Shown in pieces: positions 35,414 to 45,571 of a stretch of DNA of 64,000 nt; position 1 is the stretch's first letter, and each line of letters begins with the position of its first letter. Where the stretch lies: positions 930,001 through 994,000 of the forward strand of contig JASFAU010000012.1 in assembly GCA_039704465.1 (NCBI GenBank). The letters run 5' to 3'. The translations under genes and the position numbers were made by a program. The notes under the pieces were generated by a model. That model did no database searches. It was not told the origin of the DNA and was given only the letters and a program-made list of their open reading frames with translations. The DNA is from Plasmodiophora brassicae. Taxonomy: Eukaryota; Endomyxa; Phytomyxea; Plasmodiophorida; Plasmodiophoridae.

Positions 35414-36466
35414 CTAGGTCGACGTCATCACCGGCTGGTAAACAGCGCTGGAAGAAAATACACGGCGGGCTTGAGCCTGCGACATGACTACCGTTGCCCA
35501 TGAGAGCATACCGGCGAACAGCAGTTCAACAGACCCCTTGCCCAATTTCCAGTTGGCCGTCAATTGACCCATGATTACGGCCAGCAGCAGTGCCAGTTCG
35601 TGCCTGACGTCAAACGTCCAATTTGGCCTCGCTGCTACGGTCCGATATTGATATGCCACGTTATCATTCGATACCAGCAGGGTTGAATTGGCATCACCAA
35701 CTGTCAACCCACGACTCGTCTCAATAACGTTCGCTTTTCCGGGAACATGTTCGGAAACGAGCACGTTGTCAGCATCGCTAGCACGTAGGGTTGCCAAATT
35801 ATGGACCAGCTCGACGTCGCTGTCGGATGCTGGTCTGGAGTCGGCGAGGGCTTGGACCTGGTTGGCTTGCCGCTTGGTGAGTAGCGCGCGTATGCTGGGA
35901 AGTCTTTCCAACAGGTTCATCGTGAACTGTGCTGGGGTCACAGCGGTCTTCGAGGTGGCAAGGCCACCAAACAACTCGACGACGTCGCCAATACGTTTCG
36001 TAGATATGCCGATTGTTTCTCTAACGGCTTTGCCTCCGAGGTCAGAGGTGACAAGGCCGACAGCGCCCAGTACTGCTGCCCGTGAACATTCGGGGATGGT
36101 GAGACTGGAGCATTCCTTACGAAGTGCGTCATCCCTGATCGTTTGCTTGATAGCGACTTCGGTGACGTGGCCAGTTAGAGCACCGATTGCGCCAGTAGCG
36201 GCAAGGACAGGGATATCGGTACCCAGGTAGAACGCCCCAAGCAAAGTGCATGCCGTGTTTGTAGTTGATGACGTACACTTGGCGACGGCGCGTCGACACC
36301 GATCGTTATCGTTGTTCAGACAATGCCCAAGCGCAACGGCGTATCCAAGTACTGGGCAACCTTCGCATATACGTGTCAGCTGCTGGTCGCCCCAGACGTT
36401 GTCTCCGCTAGTAGTTGACAGTCCGGCAATAGCCAGAACGATGTAGAACAGCAGCTGGCGAGCCAT
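35414..36466 (-). CDS. secreted cysteine-containing protein, paralogue A
   Basis: 350 residues, no intron. The start at 36466 begins a signal peptide (MARQLLFYIVLAIAGLSTTS). The mature N-terminal half carries regularly spaced Cys (ICEGCPVLGYAVALGHCLN, RCRRAVAKCTSSTTNTACT, LRKECSSLTIPECS) around Gly/Ala-rich hydrophobic stretches (GAFYLGTDIPVLAATGAIGA). The C-terminal half is more polar and ends with a hydrophobic segment (LLFAGMLSWATVVM). It is clearly paralogous to the gene at 36828-37907. No known family; a secreted or surface role is inferred. Confidence 0.8.
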   Translation of the reverse strand: MARQLLFYIVLAIAGLSTTSGDNVWGDQQLTRICEGCPVLGYAVALGHCLNNDNDRCRRAVAKCTSSTTNTACTLLGAFYLGTDIPVLAATGAIGALTGHVTEVAIKQTIRDDALRKECSSLTIPECSRAAVLGAVGLVTSDLGGKAVRETIGISTKRIGDVVELFGGLATSKTAVTPAQFTMNLLERLPSIRALLTKRQANQVQALADSRPASDSDVELVHNLATLRASDADNVLVSEHVPGKANVIETSRGLTVGDANSTLLVSNDNVAYQYRTVAARPNWTFDVRHELALLLAVIMGQLTANWKLGKGSVELLFAGMLSWATVVMSQAQARRVFSSSAVYQPVMTST

Positions 36467-36827
36467 GGTTTGGATAATGGTTCGAGGCGCAGGTAGGATT
36501 TGTGGACTGCCGAGTTTGGTCGGGTGACGACGTCCAGGATTGACCCGCGGAGAATCCTGACCCGGGTCATACATAGACGGGCGTCGCTGACTGGAAGTTC
36601 GACAACGGAACGCCGATAAGCTTGCGCTGAACTGGAAGCAGCCGCAATATAATGGTCTGTTGCGTTTTCAAAGTGCACTCGAACCTGTACCGCTCGGCAA
36701 GTGACGACGATTAAGGGGTTGCCGGTCAGTTCCAGTTGAGAAGAGACTTCCACCGTTCACGGTTGAAATATGCTCATGTAATTAGCGTGTCAAACAAATG
36801 CGATGTGATAAGGGAGTCGTATGGCAA

Positions 36828-37907
36828 TCACAAAGGGGAACGTCGTGAACCAGCATTTGCTGCGAAAACATTGCGGGCTCGGCGGGAAGTTGCTACCTGT
36901 GCCAGTGTAACCGTACTGGCGAACACTTCTTTGCACGCCTTCTTGCCCTTCTTCAAATGGGACATCATGTGACTCAGAATAAGTAACAGGACCAGCTTCA
37001 GCGCGCGCTTGAGGTCAAATGGTCGATGTGATGCTGTTGAGACATGGCTCAGAGGCGACCTTGATGCCTTGCTCTGGATAGCAGGTAGTGTTGACCCCGT
37101 GCTTGAATTCGGGTGGCCTTCTGACGAATGCATGCTCGTCTCGAGAGCACTGGTATTTCGATGGCCTTGTCTGGGAAACAGAATAGCAATGTCATCACCT
37201 TCGGGTCGACTTGTCAAGTTGCACGTCAGGTCGGCATCGCTGATGGAATGCGTGGAATTAATAGGTCCATATCTTCGAATCCGGTGTCGACTTCTGACGA
37301 ACGCAAGCCGTATGCCGCGAAGTTTTGCCCACCGGCTCATGGTGAACTCCGCCGGAGTTACAGCGACTTGGGAGGCGGCCAATCCACCAAACAGCTCAAC
37401 CATTCCGCCAATGCCGTCTGCAGTAAGGCCGGCCGTCTCTCTAACGACTTTGCCTCCGAATTCAGAGGCGACAAAGTCGACAGCGCCCAGCACTGCTGCT
37501 TGCGAACACTCTGCAAGAGTAAGAGTGGAGCACTGCCTACGAATTGCCTGATTCTTGATCGTCTGCTTGATGGCGACTTCGGCACCGAGTCCTGCCACGG
37601 CACCAATTGCCCCAGTAGCTACCAGTACAGATACATCGGTACCCAGGTAGAATGCCCCAATCAGAGTACATGCCGTCTGAGTGGTCGACGAAGTACACTT
37701 GGCAAGGGCGCGTCGACACCGTTCGCTATCACCGTTCAGACAGTGCCCAAGTGCAACAGTGTACCCAACGACTGGCCAACTTTCGCATGTACGCGTCATC
37801 CACCCATCGCTCCAGGTGACGTTCACGTCATGACAGGTCCCATTGGTCGCGAACAGTACGGCGGCAGCCAGCACAGCGCCGAGCAGTACCTCGCGAGCCA
37901 TTATCAT
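36828..37907 (-). CDS. secreted cysteine-containing protein, paralogue B
   Basis: 359 residues, no intron, signal peptide MIMAREVLLGAVLAAAVLF (ATG 37901 is an alternative start). It shares the whole N-terminal half with the gene at 35414-36466: WPVVGYTVALGHCLN, CRRALAKCTSSTTQTACT, GAFYLGTDVSVLVATGAIGA, AIKQTIKNQAIRRQCS and VELFGGLAAS. The C-terminal half has diverged and is Ser/Thr/Arg-rich. Same strand and order as its paralogue, 360 bp apart, so this is a recent tandem duplication with a conserved front and a fast-changing rear. Confidence 0.8.
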   Translation of the reverse strand: MIMAREVLLGAVLAAAVLFATNGTCHDVNVTWSDGWMTRTCESWPVVGYTVALGHCLNGDSERCRRALAKCTSSTTQTACTLIGAFYLGTDVSVLVATGAIGAVAGLGAEVAIKQTIKNQAIRRQCSTLTLAECSQAAVLGAVDFVASEFGGKVVRETAGLTADGIGGMVELFGGLAASQVAVTPAEFTMSRWAKLRGIRLAFVRSRHRIRRYGPINSTHSISDADLTCNLTSRPEGDDIAILFPRQGHRNTSALETSMHSSEGHPNSSTGSTLPAIQSKASRSPLSHVSTASHRPFDLKRALKLVLLLILSHMMSHLKKGKKACKEVFASTVTLAQVATSRRARNVFAANAGSRRSPL

Positions 37908-38660
37908 TCTACTCCTGACGTCCCGCCTGCGTTCGAGACACAGGCCGCTTGCGCTATTTCTGTCTAGCCGTGCGGACTGCGATACGGCAGACGCAGTTGC
38001 CGAACGCGGACACGGAAGCCGAAAGCGTTTCAGTTAGGGCACGCCCCATATACCAATGCTCCATGTACGCCTGTTCACGGTTTTCGTACCGGTATCTATG
38101 ATCATTACAGTATGAGGTTGCATTGATGTGTTGCCCGCATTGTGGCCCGGTAGGATAACGTCTTCGTGTGTGTTCTAGTTGTTTGGGTGATAATGGGCAA
38201 TAATGGGGCGATGGCCTCACGAACGATGCCATTGTATATATGCTTCCGGGGATCACCGCTTGGTCCATGCGTGTCGCGAAAGGTATACGCCACGTTGTAT
38301 CACACGCCGATGGTGTTGTAACAGCTGTCGCAGTTGAGCACGAACCTGCAAGTGACAGATAAACACGTCGGAGCCATAATACCCGTCCGTTCGGGAGTTG
38401 ACGGGAGTAAAGCAAGGCCACGAATGACCACTATCAATCAGATTTCGCCATCTCGGTTAACAGCTGATCGATCCCCAAATCTGTGGCCGATGATGTGTCT
38501 TTTGCAGCGCCACTGCGACGTCATGCAGAAACGGTGCCGTTTCCCGATCCGGGATGCCGGATGCGGTCGACCCGCGCTATTATTAGGGCTGGAACGTGTG
38601 GACGACGGGCCATGCGGTAACGCGCAACACGGAGGGTCATTTGCTACCTACCTTGTAGCG
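37908..38660. other. 750-bp divergent spacer
   Basis: Lies between the minus-strand pair and the plus-strand array. I see only short open frames with no recognisable content. It must hold the promoters of two divergent secreted-protein genes, but no motif stands out. Confidence 0.5.
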
Positions 38661-41054
38661 ATGATGGCGTCGCGTTTGGCCTTGGCCATATGGCTGATCT
38701 ACGCCGTGCTGGGCGAGCACCCGTATCGTTATAATCGGCAACGCAGGAGCGCACATGTCTCTGCAGATCGATACAGCGAGATTGACGATCTGCGTCGACG
38801 CTGGATCGTGTCCTACGAGACCAACCTGCTGCTGTCGGAGACGCAGGAATCGTGGCATGCGCTGTTCGAGCCCGAAACATCTCCTGACTTTCTGTTCGAG
38901 TTCCTCAGTCTGCAACGACGCCGAAGGCATGAGCGTGCCATCGCCGAGTACGCGGCCATGTGCATACAACGAGGCGTGATTCCGCTTCGGCAACAGATCC
39001 GCGTCCTGGACGACCTGTTCGACGCCGATCCTGACATGCCATACCTCGAATGGCAGTCTGCCCTGGATTGTCTGGTTAATCACTGGAAGCTTCCTGGCGG
39101 ATACGCAATGGGGATCGCCTTACGTCGAGCCACCACCTTGGATTTATATGGCCGCGTACATCGCCAACGAGCACATGATGGTTTCTGCTTCCTGGTTTCA
39201 ACTGGAACGCAGTTTTCGCAAGGGCAAGGTATCTCGTCTGACAACGTGGATGTGCTGATGCGGGAACGACGTTTGCCGACTAGTTTCAACCCGGACGATG
39301 ACATCACCGCGTCGCTGTTCAGTCTGATCGACGAAAGACTGCCCAGCGAAGATGTGTTTCTCTCTCGACTTGCATTGCAGTACGAAGTGCAATGCGATGA
39401 CGACGTTGCCCTGCTGATAGCGCTGGCGGAACGCGGCCTCAATATTAACAGTGGCGAACGCAGCACCGATGAATGTTGCCTGTCGCGGGCGATCTTTGAA
39501 CATCGTCTGCGTGACGCTATTGGAATGATTATGATCGGTGCCGATTTCGAATTGGAGGACGCCGGATTCTGGGAGACGAGCGTCCCCAAGCCGATCGATG
39601 ACGATGCCGTTACGCTGCTGACAACCATGGTGTCGTCCGCTATTGATCCCGCAAAGGTATTCGCGAACTTCTTCGTCATGCTCTCTCTGCCGGTGTCCGA
39701 TGAGCTTCTCGTCCTTGCCTGGGAGCACCAAACGCAACTGAATCCGGAGAACTGGGCTCACAGCATACTCGTGCACCTGTTGACCGGCAACTATCACGGT
39801 CCAATTGACGACGTCCTCCCTTTAATCGGGACGCCCGGTTCAGTGTTCGAAGGTGTCGGCAAGACCATCCTGCTCGACTTCCAGCTGTGTCGACCTACAG
39901 CGCTTGACGATCTGTACCAGTTATCTGCAATGACCACGAGCGAGGTGCTGGTCCAGGCCCTGGAACTAACGAACAATTCCTCGGGGCGCACCATTCTGCA
40001 CACGACATGCATGACCGTTGACGTGTTTCGCTGGATCCGACAACGGGTGTCACCTTTCTGGTTAGCGAAAGCGCTGGCAACGAAAGTCGACGGGCAGTCT
40101 TGCCTGGATTTGTGGTTCCTCGGGGACACGTTACTCCAAGCTGTCCCGCTGATCGACGCCTACGCTCAACACGTAGAGCAGCGTGACCGTAACAATTCGC
40201 TGTATGACATTGTTGTGGCCTCCTGCAACGAAGAGACGCTGACCACTCTTGCGGACGATGACGCCACACTTTCCCATCTGTACCGGTCTGCCACGGCTTC
40301 GTCTCAACCGTATTTGCACGAGCTTCTTCTGTCTCCCTCCCGAGAACGAGTACTGGCACTGTTGTCAACGATGCCTCCCCCTGTTCGTAACCGCCTTCTT
40401 CACGTATTGCTGATGGAGATCGCGATTGGCGCCGTCCGGCCTGGAAAGGAATCCGCCACGTTGATCGCTGACCTATGTTCGTTTGAAAACGGTCGCTTGC
40501 TTCGTACCCAATGGTTTTCCGACGGATGGACGCCATTGCATCGGGCTATCGCCCATCCGTCGTTGCATTACCTTATCCCTTCACTGGTCCGCCTTGTTGT
40601 GACCGTCTACGATCTGTATGACTTGCTGTTCGTTAGGGACAATAACTGTGGCACGTTCTTGCATGTGGCAATTGCACGTAGGGCAGTCCATTTCAAACTG
40701 GATGTTCACCCTTCGCCCTTCCAGCACGTTGTTGACCATGTCGTCGACCTGTTAACCGGCGTTGTCGATCCATCTCTAACGGTGCCAGTCTCTGCGATTA
40801 ATTCTTTGCTCGAGTGTCCTGATCGCCCCGAAATGAGTTGCTTGAAACATGTAGACTGCGGCCATGCCGGTGTCAGCGACTCCCATCCCGATTCCGGTAG
40901 CGGCGGCATCACCGGCAATGTTATCTGCGACACGAAGAAGCCCAGCAACCCGCTCAGAACCGGACACGTTGGGACCGACAGCCTAGACCGAGGCAGTCGA
41001 GCTGAAGATGCTGGTCGATCTTCGACAAACGACGTCAGAGGACGCTCGCAATAA
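38661..41054 (+). CDS. secreted ankyrin-like protein, array member 1
   Basis: 797 residues from ATG 38661 (or 38664), no intron, with a signal peptide (MMASRLALAIWLIYAVLG). The open frame runs upstream to 38334, but the signal peptide and the paralogues fix this start. Landmarks shared with members 2 and 3: W..LF.P..SPD.L.EF..LQR, IPLR.QIR.L.DLFD, W.LPGGYAMGIALR, FLVSTG.QFS, LEYEVQCDDDV, G.GKTIL.DF.LCR, GRTILH..CMT and DGWTPLHRAIAHP. The GRTILH, GQSCLDLW, GWTPLHRA and GTFLHVA segments look like divergent ankyrin repeats in the C-terminal half. The last ~70 residues are low-complexity. Function unknown; candidate effector. Confidence 0.85.
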   Translation: MMASRLALAIWLIYAVLGEHPYRYNRQRRSAHVSADRYSEIDDLRRRWIVSYETNLLLSETQESWHALFEPETSPDFLFEFLSLQRRRRHERAIAEYAAMCIQRGVIPLRQQIRVLDDLFDADPDMPYLEWQSALDCLVNHWKLPGGYAMGIALRRATTLDLYGRVHRQRAHDGFCFLVSTGTQFSQGQGISSDNVDVLMRERRLPTSFNPDDDITASLFSLIDERLPSEDVFLSRLALQYEVQCDDDVALLIALAERGLNINSGERSTDECCLSRAIFEHRLRDAIGMIMIGADFELEDAGFWETSVPKPIDDDAVTLLTTMVSSAIDPAKVFANFFVMLSLPVSDELLVLAWEHQTQLNPENWAHSILVHLLTGNYHGPIDDVLPLIGTPGSVFEGVGKTILLDFQLCRPTALDDLYQLSAMTTSEVLVQALELTNNSSGRTILHTTCMTVDVFRWIRQRVSPFWLAKALATKVDGQSCLDLWFLGDTLLQAVPLIDAYAQHVEQRDRNNSLYDIVVASCNEETLTTLADDDATLSHLYRSATASSQPYLHELLLSPSRERVLALLSTMPPPVRNRLLHVLLMEIAIGAVRPGKESATLIADLCSFENGRLLRTQWFSDGWTPLHRAIAHPSLHYLIPSLVRLVVTVYDLYDLLFVRDNNCGTFLHVAIARRAVHFKLDVHPSPFQHVVDHVVDLLTGVVDPSLTVPVSAINSLLECPDRPEMSCLKHVDCGHAGVSDSHPDSGSGGITGNVICDTKKPSNPLRTGHVGTDSLDRGSRAEDAGRSSTNDVRGRSQ

Positions 41055-42023
41055 ACGCTACTCCAGATATGATCTAGAGTTTGTGTCACAATACGGGAGA
41101 GTCGTCCTTCATCTTCATCTCTCGCATATGTTGCTGACTGCACTCCATTAGATGCTGATGGGAGACCCGCCGTTCTTCCAGGTCGAACTGTCCCAGCCTA
41201 GCCAGACCATTTCGCAACGGAAATCTGCCATTCTGGGATAATGACGTTCACCGTTTATGGTCCGAAAACAATGCTAAGGGAACACGACGCAGGGCAGCCC
41301 CGAACCTTCATAAGTGCCGTCGGATTGGAGTCCCACGCAACGTGCGTCTTAAAAGCAGATGGGAGCGCAACGAAAACGGCACCCTCATGGAAACGGAGCT
41401 ACAGATGTTCGACCGTTCCGCACAAATTGCCGATCAGGATCCTCAATGTTCGGTGCACGTCTCGTGAAGCAGGTGGGCCTACACACAGAAGTGCTTCAGG
41501 AATATGCCAGAAGTCACGACCTAGCTCGCAGCACCTTCTCGCATATCTCAGGGACTGGCCTCAGGCTGCAATTGCCCACATTGACCTGAACCGCAATTCC
41601 AGGGCCCACTGCTCCTCAGCTTCGTTCCCGGACGCCGCGTTGGAGTTCGACGTTTAATTAACGGTCGAGTAGACCAACGTTTCGACCCCGCGCTCGACGG
41701 ACCCATTCCCATCCTCGGGTTCATTGACTGCGCCAACGGCAATCCCTCCCCGTTGAGCATGAATCCGAGGAGCGCGAGGATTCAGGAGACGCAGAAAGGT
41801 GTCCCGGCTAGACACTTTGGTGGCAGACACTACCAACGGCGGTTTGCGTGCGTGTCATCGAATTGCTGCAGGTACGCCGACGGCGTCAGAACGTCGATTC
41901 GCCAGTGATGGTGTGCAGCTGGTCGACGCCCATCGCCGCGTCACGGACGGAAGAGCGCCAAGTCCGGCTCGCACATACCCAAACGCCCGAAATCGCAACG
42001 CCGAGTCTCATAGGGCGAACGCG
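41055..42023. other. spacer between array members 1 and 2
   Basis: No convincing gene. A plus-strand segment at about 41655-41760 reads VDQRFDPALDGPIPILGF, which looks protein-like (it recalls the core of PD-(D/E)XK nucleases), but it has stops on both sides and no start. I treat it as a possible relic only. Confidence 0.35.
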
Positions 42024-44342
42024 ATGGCGGCGTGTCAGTTGGCGTTGGCAGGTCTGTTGCTGGTGCACGCTGTACTGGGCGAGCCCGCGTATACTTACGA
42101 TCGTCGTTGCGGGTTTCCTCTGTCTGCTCGGGGTCACGCGCCCGACATTTCGCATCGCTGGCTGGAGCCGCGCCAGCGCGACGACCTTCTGCTCGATACG
42201 AAACAGTTGTGGCTTACCCTGTTTGATCCATGGGTTTCGCCGGCCCTGCTTCTTGAGTTCTTCTGTTTGCAACGCCACCGCGGGCACGAACATGCCATAG
42301 CCGAGTACGCTGCCAGTTGCATCCACCGTGGGCAGATTCCGCTTCGCGCACAGATTCGTCTCCTCGAGAATCTGTTCGATGTTGATGTTGATGTGCAGTA
42401 CGCCGTCTGGCAGTCTACTCTGTACGCTGTCGTCCATCAGTGGAAACTTCCTGGCGGATATGCGATGGGAATTGCTTTACGCGTTGCCACCAATGTGGGG
42501 TCCTATGAGCGATCGCACCGCGAACGCGCTCGCATTGCCTTCCAGTTCTTGGTTTCAACTGGAGCGCAATTTTCCAATGGCCTTGAGACGTTGCCCCACA
42601 ATCTGGACGTGAGTAGCAGAAGGCGACGGATGATCACAGACAACGCTCTCGAGGACGATGAAGACTTCACCCAGTCGGTATTCAGGCTGATTGACGGGAC
42701 GCTCCCCGCGACAGATGCGTTCATCTCTCGAATCGCACTGGAGTACGAAGTGCAATGCGATGACGACGTGGAGGTTCTAACAGCTCTGGTCGAGCACGGC
42801 CTGGACATTAACGAAGTTGAGCGCGGTACGGGCGAAACGTGTTTCACTCGTGCGGTATACGAACGTCGGCTGCGACGCGCTCTCACCATGGTCATGATTG
42901 GGGCCGACTTCGAAGAGGACGACGTCGGGTTGTGGGGAACGTTAGACGGCACTGAAATCGACGACGACGGCGTTGAGTTACTGACGATCATGGTGCGGTT
43001 CGCCATCGAACCGACGAAGGCATTTGTGAACTTTTTTGAAGCGTTCTCTGCGTCGGTGACCGATGATCTTCTCGTGCTTGCCGGAGACCATCAAATGCTG
43101 CTACGCTGCCCTGGCGAATGGGCCCACAACGTGCTTGTCCACATGGTGACCGGCAGTTATTGCGACGGCATCGATGACGTCCTGCCTTTCATCGAACCTT
43201 CCCAGTCCGTGTTCGACGGTGTCGGCAAGACCATCCTGCGCGATTTCCGGCTATGTCGCGTCGATGCCCTTGACGAGCTGAGCAAGATATCTCAAATGGC
43301 GACACCGGAGGCGCTGGTTGTGGCACTGGAGCAGACGAGCGGTTCCGGGCGCACGATTCTGCACTCGTCTTGTATGACCCTTGACATATTTAAATGGGTT
43401 CAAGAGCGGGCGTCAATGTTATGGGTGAACACGGCGCTGAAGACAAAGGTCGGCGGGCAATCTTGTCTGGACCTGTGGCTGCACGAAGCCAGTTTAGACC
43501 AGGCCATCCCGTTGATACACGCATACGGTCAAGCCGTAGGCGCCCACGAAAACCTGCAGGACGCTTCCTTGTATGACATCGTGGCCATGGCATGCAGTGA
43601 GGAAACGCTGGTTACGGTTGCTGGCGATCGTGCCTCTCTTTTCGCGTTGTACACTTCTGCGACGGCTCCCGACCACCAGTCTCTCCACGAGCTTCTGACC
43701 TCCCCGCGCGAACGCACCCCATCTCTGTTGTCAAACATGGACCCGTATGTTATTCATCGGTGCCTGCATGTGCTGCTGATGGAAATTGCTGTCGGAATTG
43801 TCCCGTCGGATGAACAATCCGGCAAGCTTTTCGATGCACTGTGCGCTGTTGAAGGCGGTCTCTTGCTGCATGCTCAATGGCCGTCTGATGGGTGGACGCC
43901 TCTGCACCGCGCAGTTGCCCATCCTGAGTTGCACTATCTTGTCCCGTCTATAATTCACCTGGCGGCGAGCTCCCAGTATCTGCTGCCGGCCCTGCACGTT
44001 AGGGACAACAACAAAGGCACATTTCTGGACGTGGCCGTCAAACGCTTGGTCACCCGGTCCAAACTAGACTTGGACGATCAGCCCTTTAAACGTTTACTTT
44101 GTAATATCTCGGACGCACTGGCCCGAACGGGTGTCTCATCAGTGCTACAGCAGCCCAGCATCGATACGATTCATCACATCGGTTGCGGCGACGTTTCCCC
44201 GAGCCCTATCGTTGACGTTCACGACAGACCTCGCGGTGGTAACCAGTCCGAAGTTTCCGACAACAGGATAGGCCAAGTGAAGCGGAATCGGCCACCTGAT
44301 GACACCTGTCCATGGCTAAGAAACGTCAGACCACGTTTATAA
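42024..44342 (+). CDS. secreted ankyrin-like protein, array member 2
   Basis: 772 residues from ATG 42024, no intron; signal peptide MAACQLALAGLLLVHAVLG. Alignable with member 1 along its length: IPLRAQIRLLENLFDVD, WKLPGGYAMGIALR, LVSTGAQFSNG, YEVQCDDDVEVLTALVEHG, GRTILHSSCMTLDIFKW, GGQSCLDLWLHEAS, DGWTPLHRAVAHPELHYL and NNKGTFLDVAVKRL. The C-terminal tail is again polar and poorly conserved. It retains no catalytic signature I can name. Upstream the frame is open to 41799 but lacks a signal peptide. Confidence 0.85.
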   Translation: MAACQLALAGLLLVHAVLGEPAYTYDRRCGFPLSARGHAPDISHRWLEPRQRDDLLLDTKQLWLTLFDPWVSPALLLEFFCLQRHRGHEHAIAEYAASCIHRGQIPLRAQIRLLENLFDVDVDVQYAVWQSTLYAVVHQWKLPGGYAMGIALRVATNVGSYERSHRERARIAFQFLVSTGAQFSNGLETLPHNLDVSSRRRRMITDNALEDDEDFTQSVFRLIDGTLPATDAFISRIALEYEVQCDDDVEVLTALVEHGLDINEVERGTGETCFTRAVYERRLRRALTMVMIGADFEEDDVGLWGTLDGTEIDDDGVELLTIMVRFAIEPTKAFVNFFEAFSASVTDDLLVLAGDHQMLLRCPGEWAHNVLVHMVTGSYCDGIDDVLPFIEPSQSVFDGVGKTILRDFRLCRVDALDELSKISQMATPEALVVALEQTSGSGRTILHSSCMTLDIFKWVQERASMLWVNTALKTKVGGQSCLDLWLHEASLDQAIPLIHAYGQAVGAHENLQDASLYDIVAMACSEETLVTVAGDRASLFALYTSATAPDHQSLHELLTSPRERTPSLLSNMDPYVIHRCLHVLLMEIAVGIVPSDEQSGKLFDALCAVEGGLLLHAQWPSDGWTPLHRAVAHPELHYLVPSIIHLAASSQYLLPALHVRDNNKGTFLDVAVKRLVTRSKLDLDDQPFKRLLCNISDALARTGVSSVLQQPSIDTIHHIGCGDVSPSPIVDVHDRPRGGNQSEVSDNRIGQVKRNRPPDDTCPWLRNVRPRL

Positions 44343-44391
44343 AATTCATGACTGCATGCTGTGATCAAGCGGGCACTGTCGCTGTTTGTAG

Positions 44392-45345
44392 TCAGTCGCT
44401 CCCGCGAGCTATAACGATTCCGTACACATGGTTATGGGGATTTGGACAGAGTACCCACTTCCGAGAGGCGGTGGCATGGCAGTGTCGTCGACACTTATCG
44501 AAGAGGCGTACTAATCCGCACACCGAGCCGGCTCTGCGCAGCGTGCATGTGCTCACTATTGTAATGTCAACGGGTTGACCCGGGTCAGCATGAATGTCAA
44601 GCCACTGGCCGGGAAACACCTCCAGAAGACATGGAATACGTAATTTAGGTCGTTTGTATTGTAAGAATGAGTGCAATCCGCAGATAGCAGCCACTGCTGT
44701 GTCGCTCAGGCGCGGTCGGCGTCTGTTAATGGTAGACCCCGCCTTCGAGAACGCAACCTCGCTGGGAACCGAGGTTGACTTCACCCCCATGAAGTCACGC
44801 GCCGTCATCGCGACCCGTGGAAACAGTTGCTGGTTAACCTTGAACGACGTGCAAACGTCGCGGGAGCTCTGCTCCACTGACATTCGAAGTTCGTTCTCGA
44901 ACGACTCGCTGGAAGATTCACTTCCTCCAGGTGGTTGGGTCTCCTCGTTCGATTTGAGAAGGGTTGGCCGGCTGTTCATCGCTGCCGTTGCCTCAAACGA
45001 AGAAGATTCGGGATTTGCAGTGGCGCCGTCTGCAACGGTATGACTTGCAAACGTGGCTTCGTAGCGAGCTCTATAGTGCAAAGTAAACTCGTCGACGAGT
45101 GCTGACGCAACTTGTCAAGAACGCCTTCATTCTTGGATCCAGAGCCGCTGCCATCGTCGATGTCGAGTTCCGCGCACCACGTCTTAGACGGGACAGAGTG
45201 CTCAAAGGATCTGGTGACCATGTCTTGTAAGGACTCGTTGATGCTGTCGACCATTCAACTGTTCGACGACGCATTGTCAGCAGTTATCGTCCATACGCTG
45301 GAGAGTAGGTCAGGATCCATATCCACAACCACTTGGAGGAAGTGA
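44392..45345 (-). mobile_element. hAT-superfamily transposase remnant
   Basis: Reading down the minus strand: WTITADNASSN (hAT core, about 45290), AAALDPRMKAFLT (about 45140) in another frame, then the C-terminal dimerisation block FPRVAMTARDFMGVKSTSVP with SEVAFSKAGSTINRRRPRLS (about 44850-44690). Frames shift between blocks, so it is dead. GGGTCGACCCG-type runs lie near both ends (44570-44590 and 45395-45445), possibly subterminal repeats. It sits between array members 2 and 3. Confidence 0.75.
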
Positions 45346-45571
45346 TGTGCCAGCCATTGCCCCGTGTGCGGGTACACGACGTCCGTGGCCCGGGTCGACT
45401 GGGAACACCCAGACGGGTCCCGGTCGACTCGGGTCGGGTCGACCCGCTACCATCTCTACGCACTGCGTGAGGCTCACGCAGTGCGTTCGGACTTCGGCGG
45501 CTTCCGAGCCCGCTATCGCTATGTTTAGCGGCCAACGAGTGGAACGCCGCAGTCGCCAGTTTACAAGCTGA

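Noticed and set aside
35208..35501. Separate minus-strand gene of 97 codons
   Set aside because: It overlaps the end of secreted paralogue A in another frame and has no signal peptide or motif.
41650..41800. PD-(D/E)XK nuclease gene
   Set aside because: Only one short phrase (DPALDGPIPILGF) fits, with stops on both sides and no catalytic Lys block visible.
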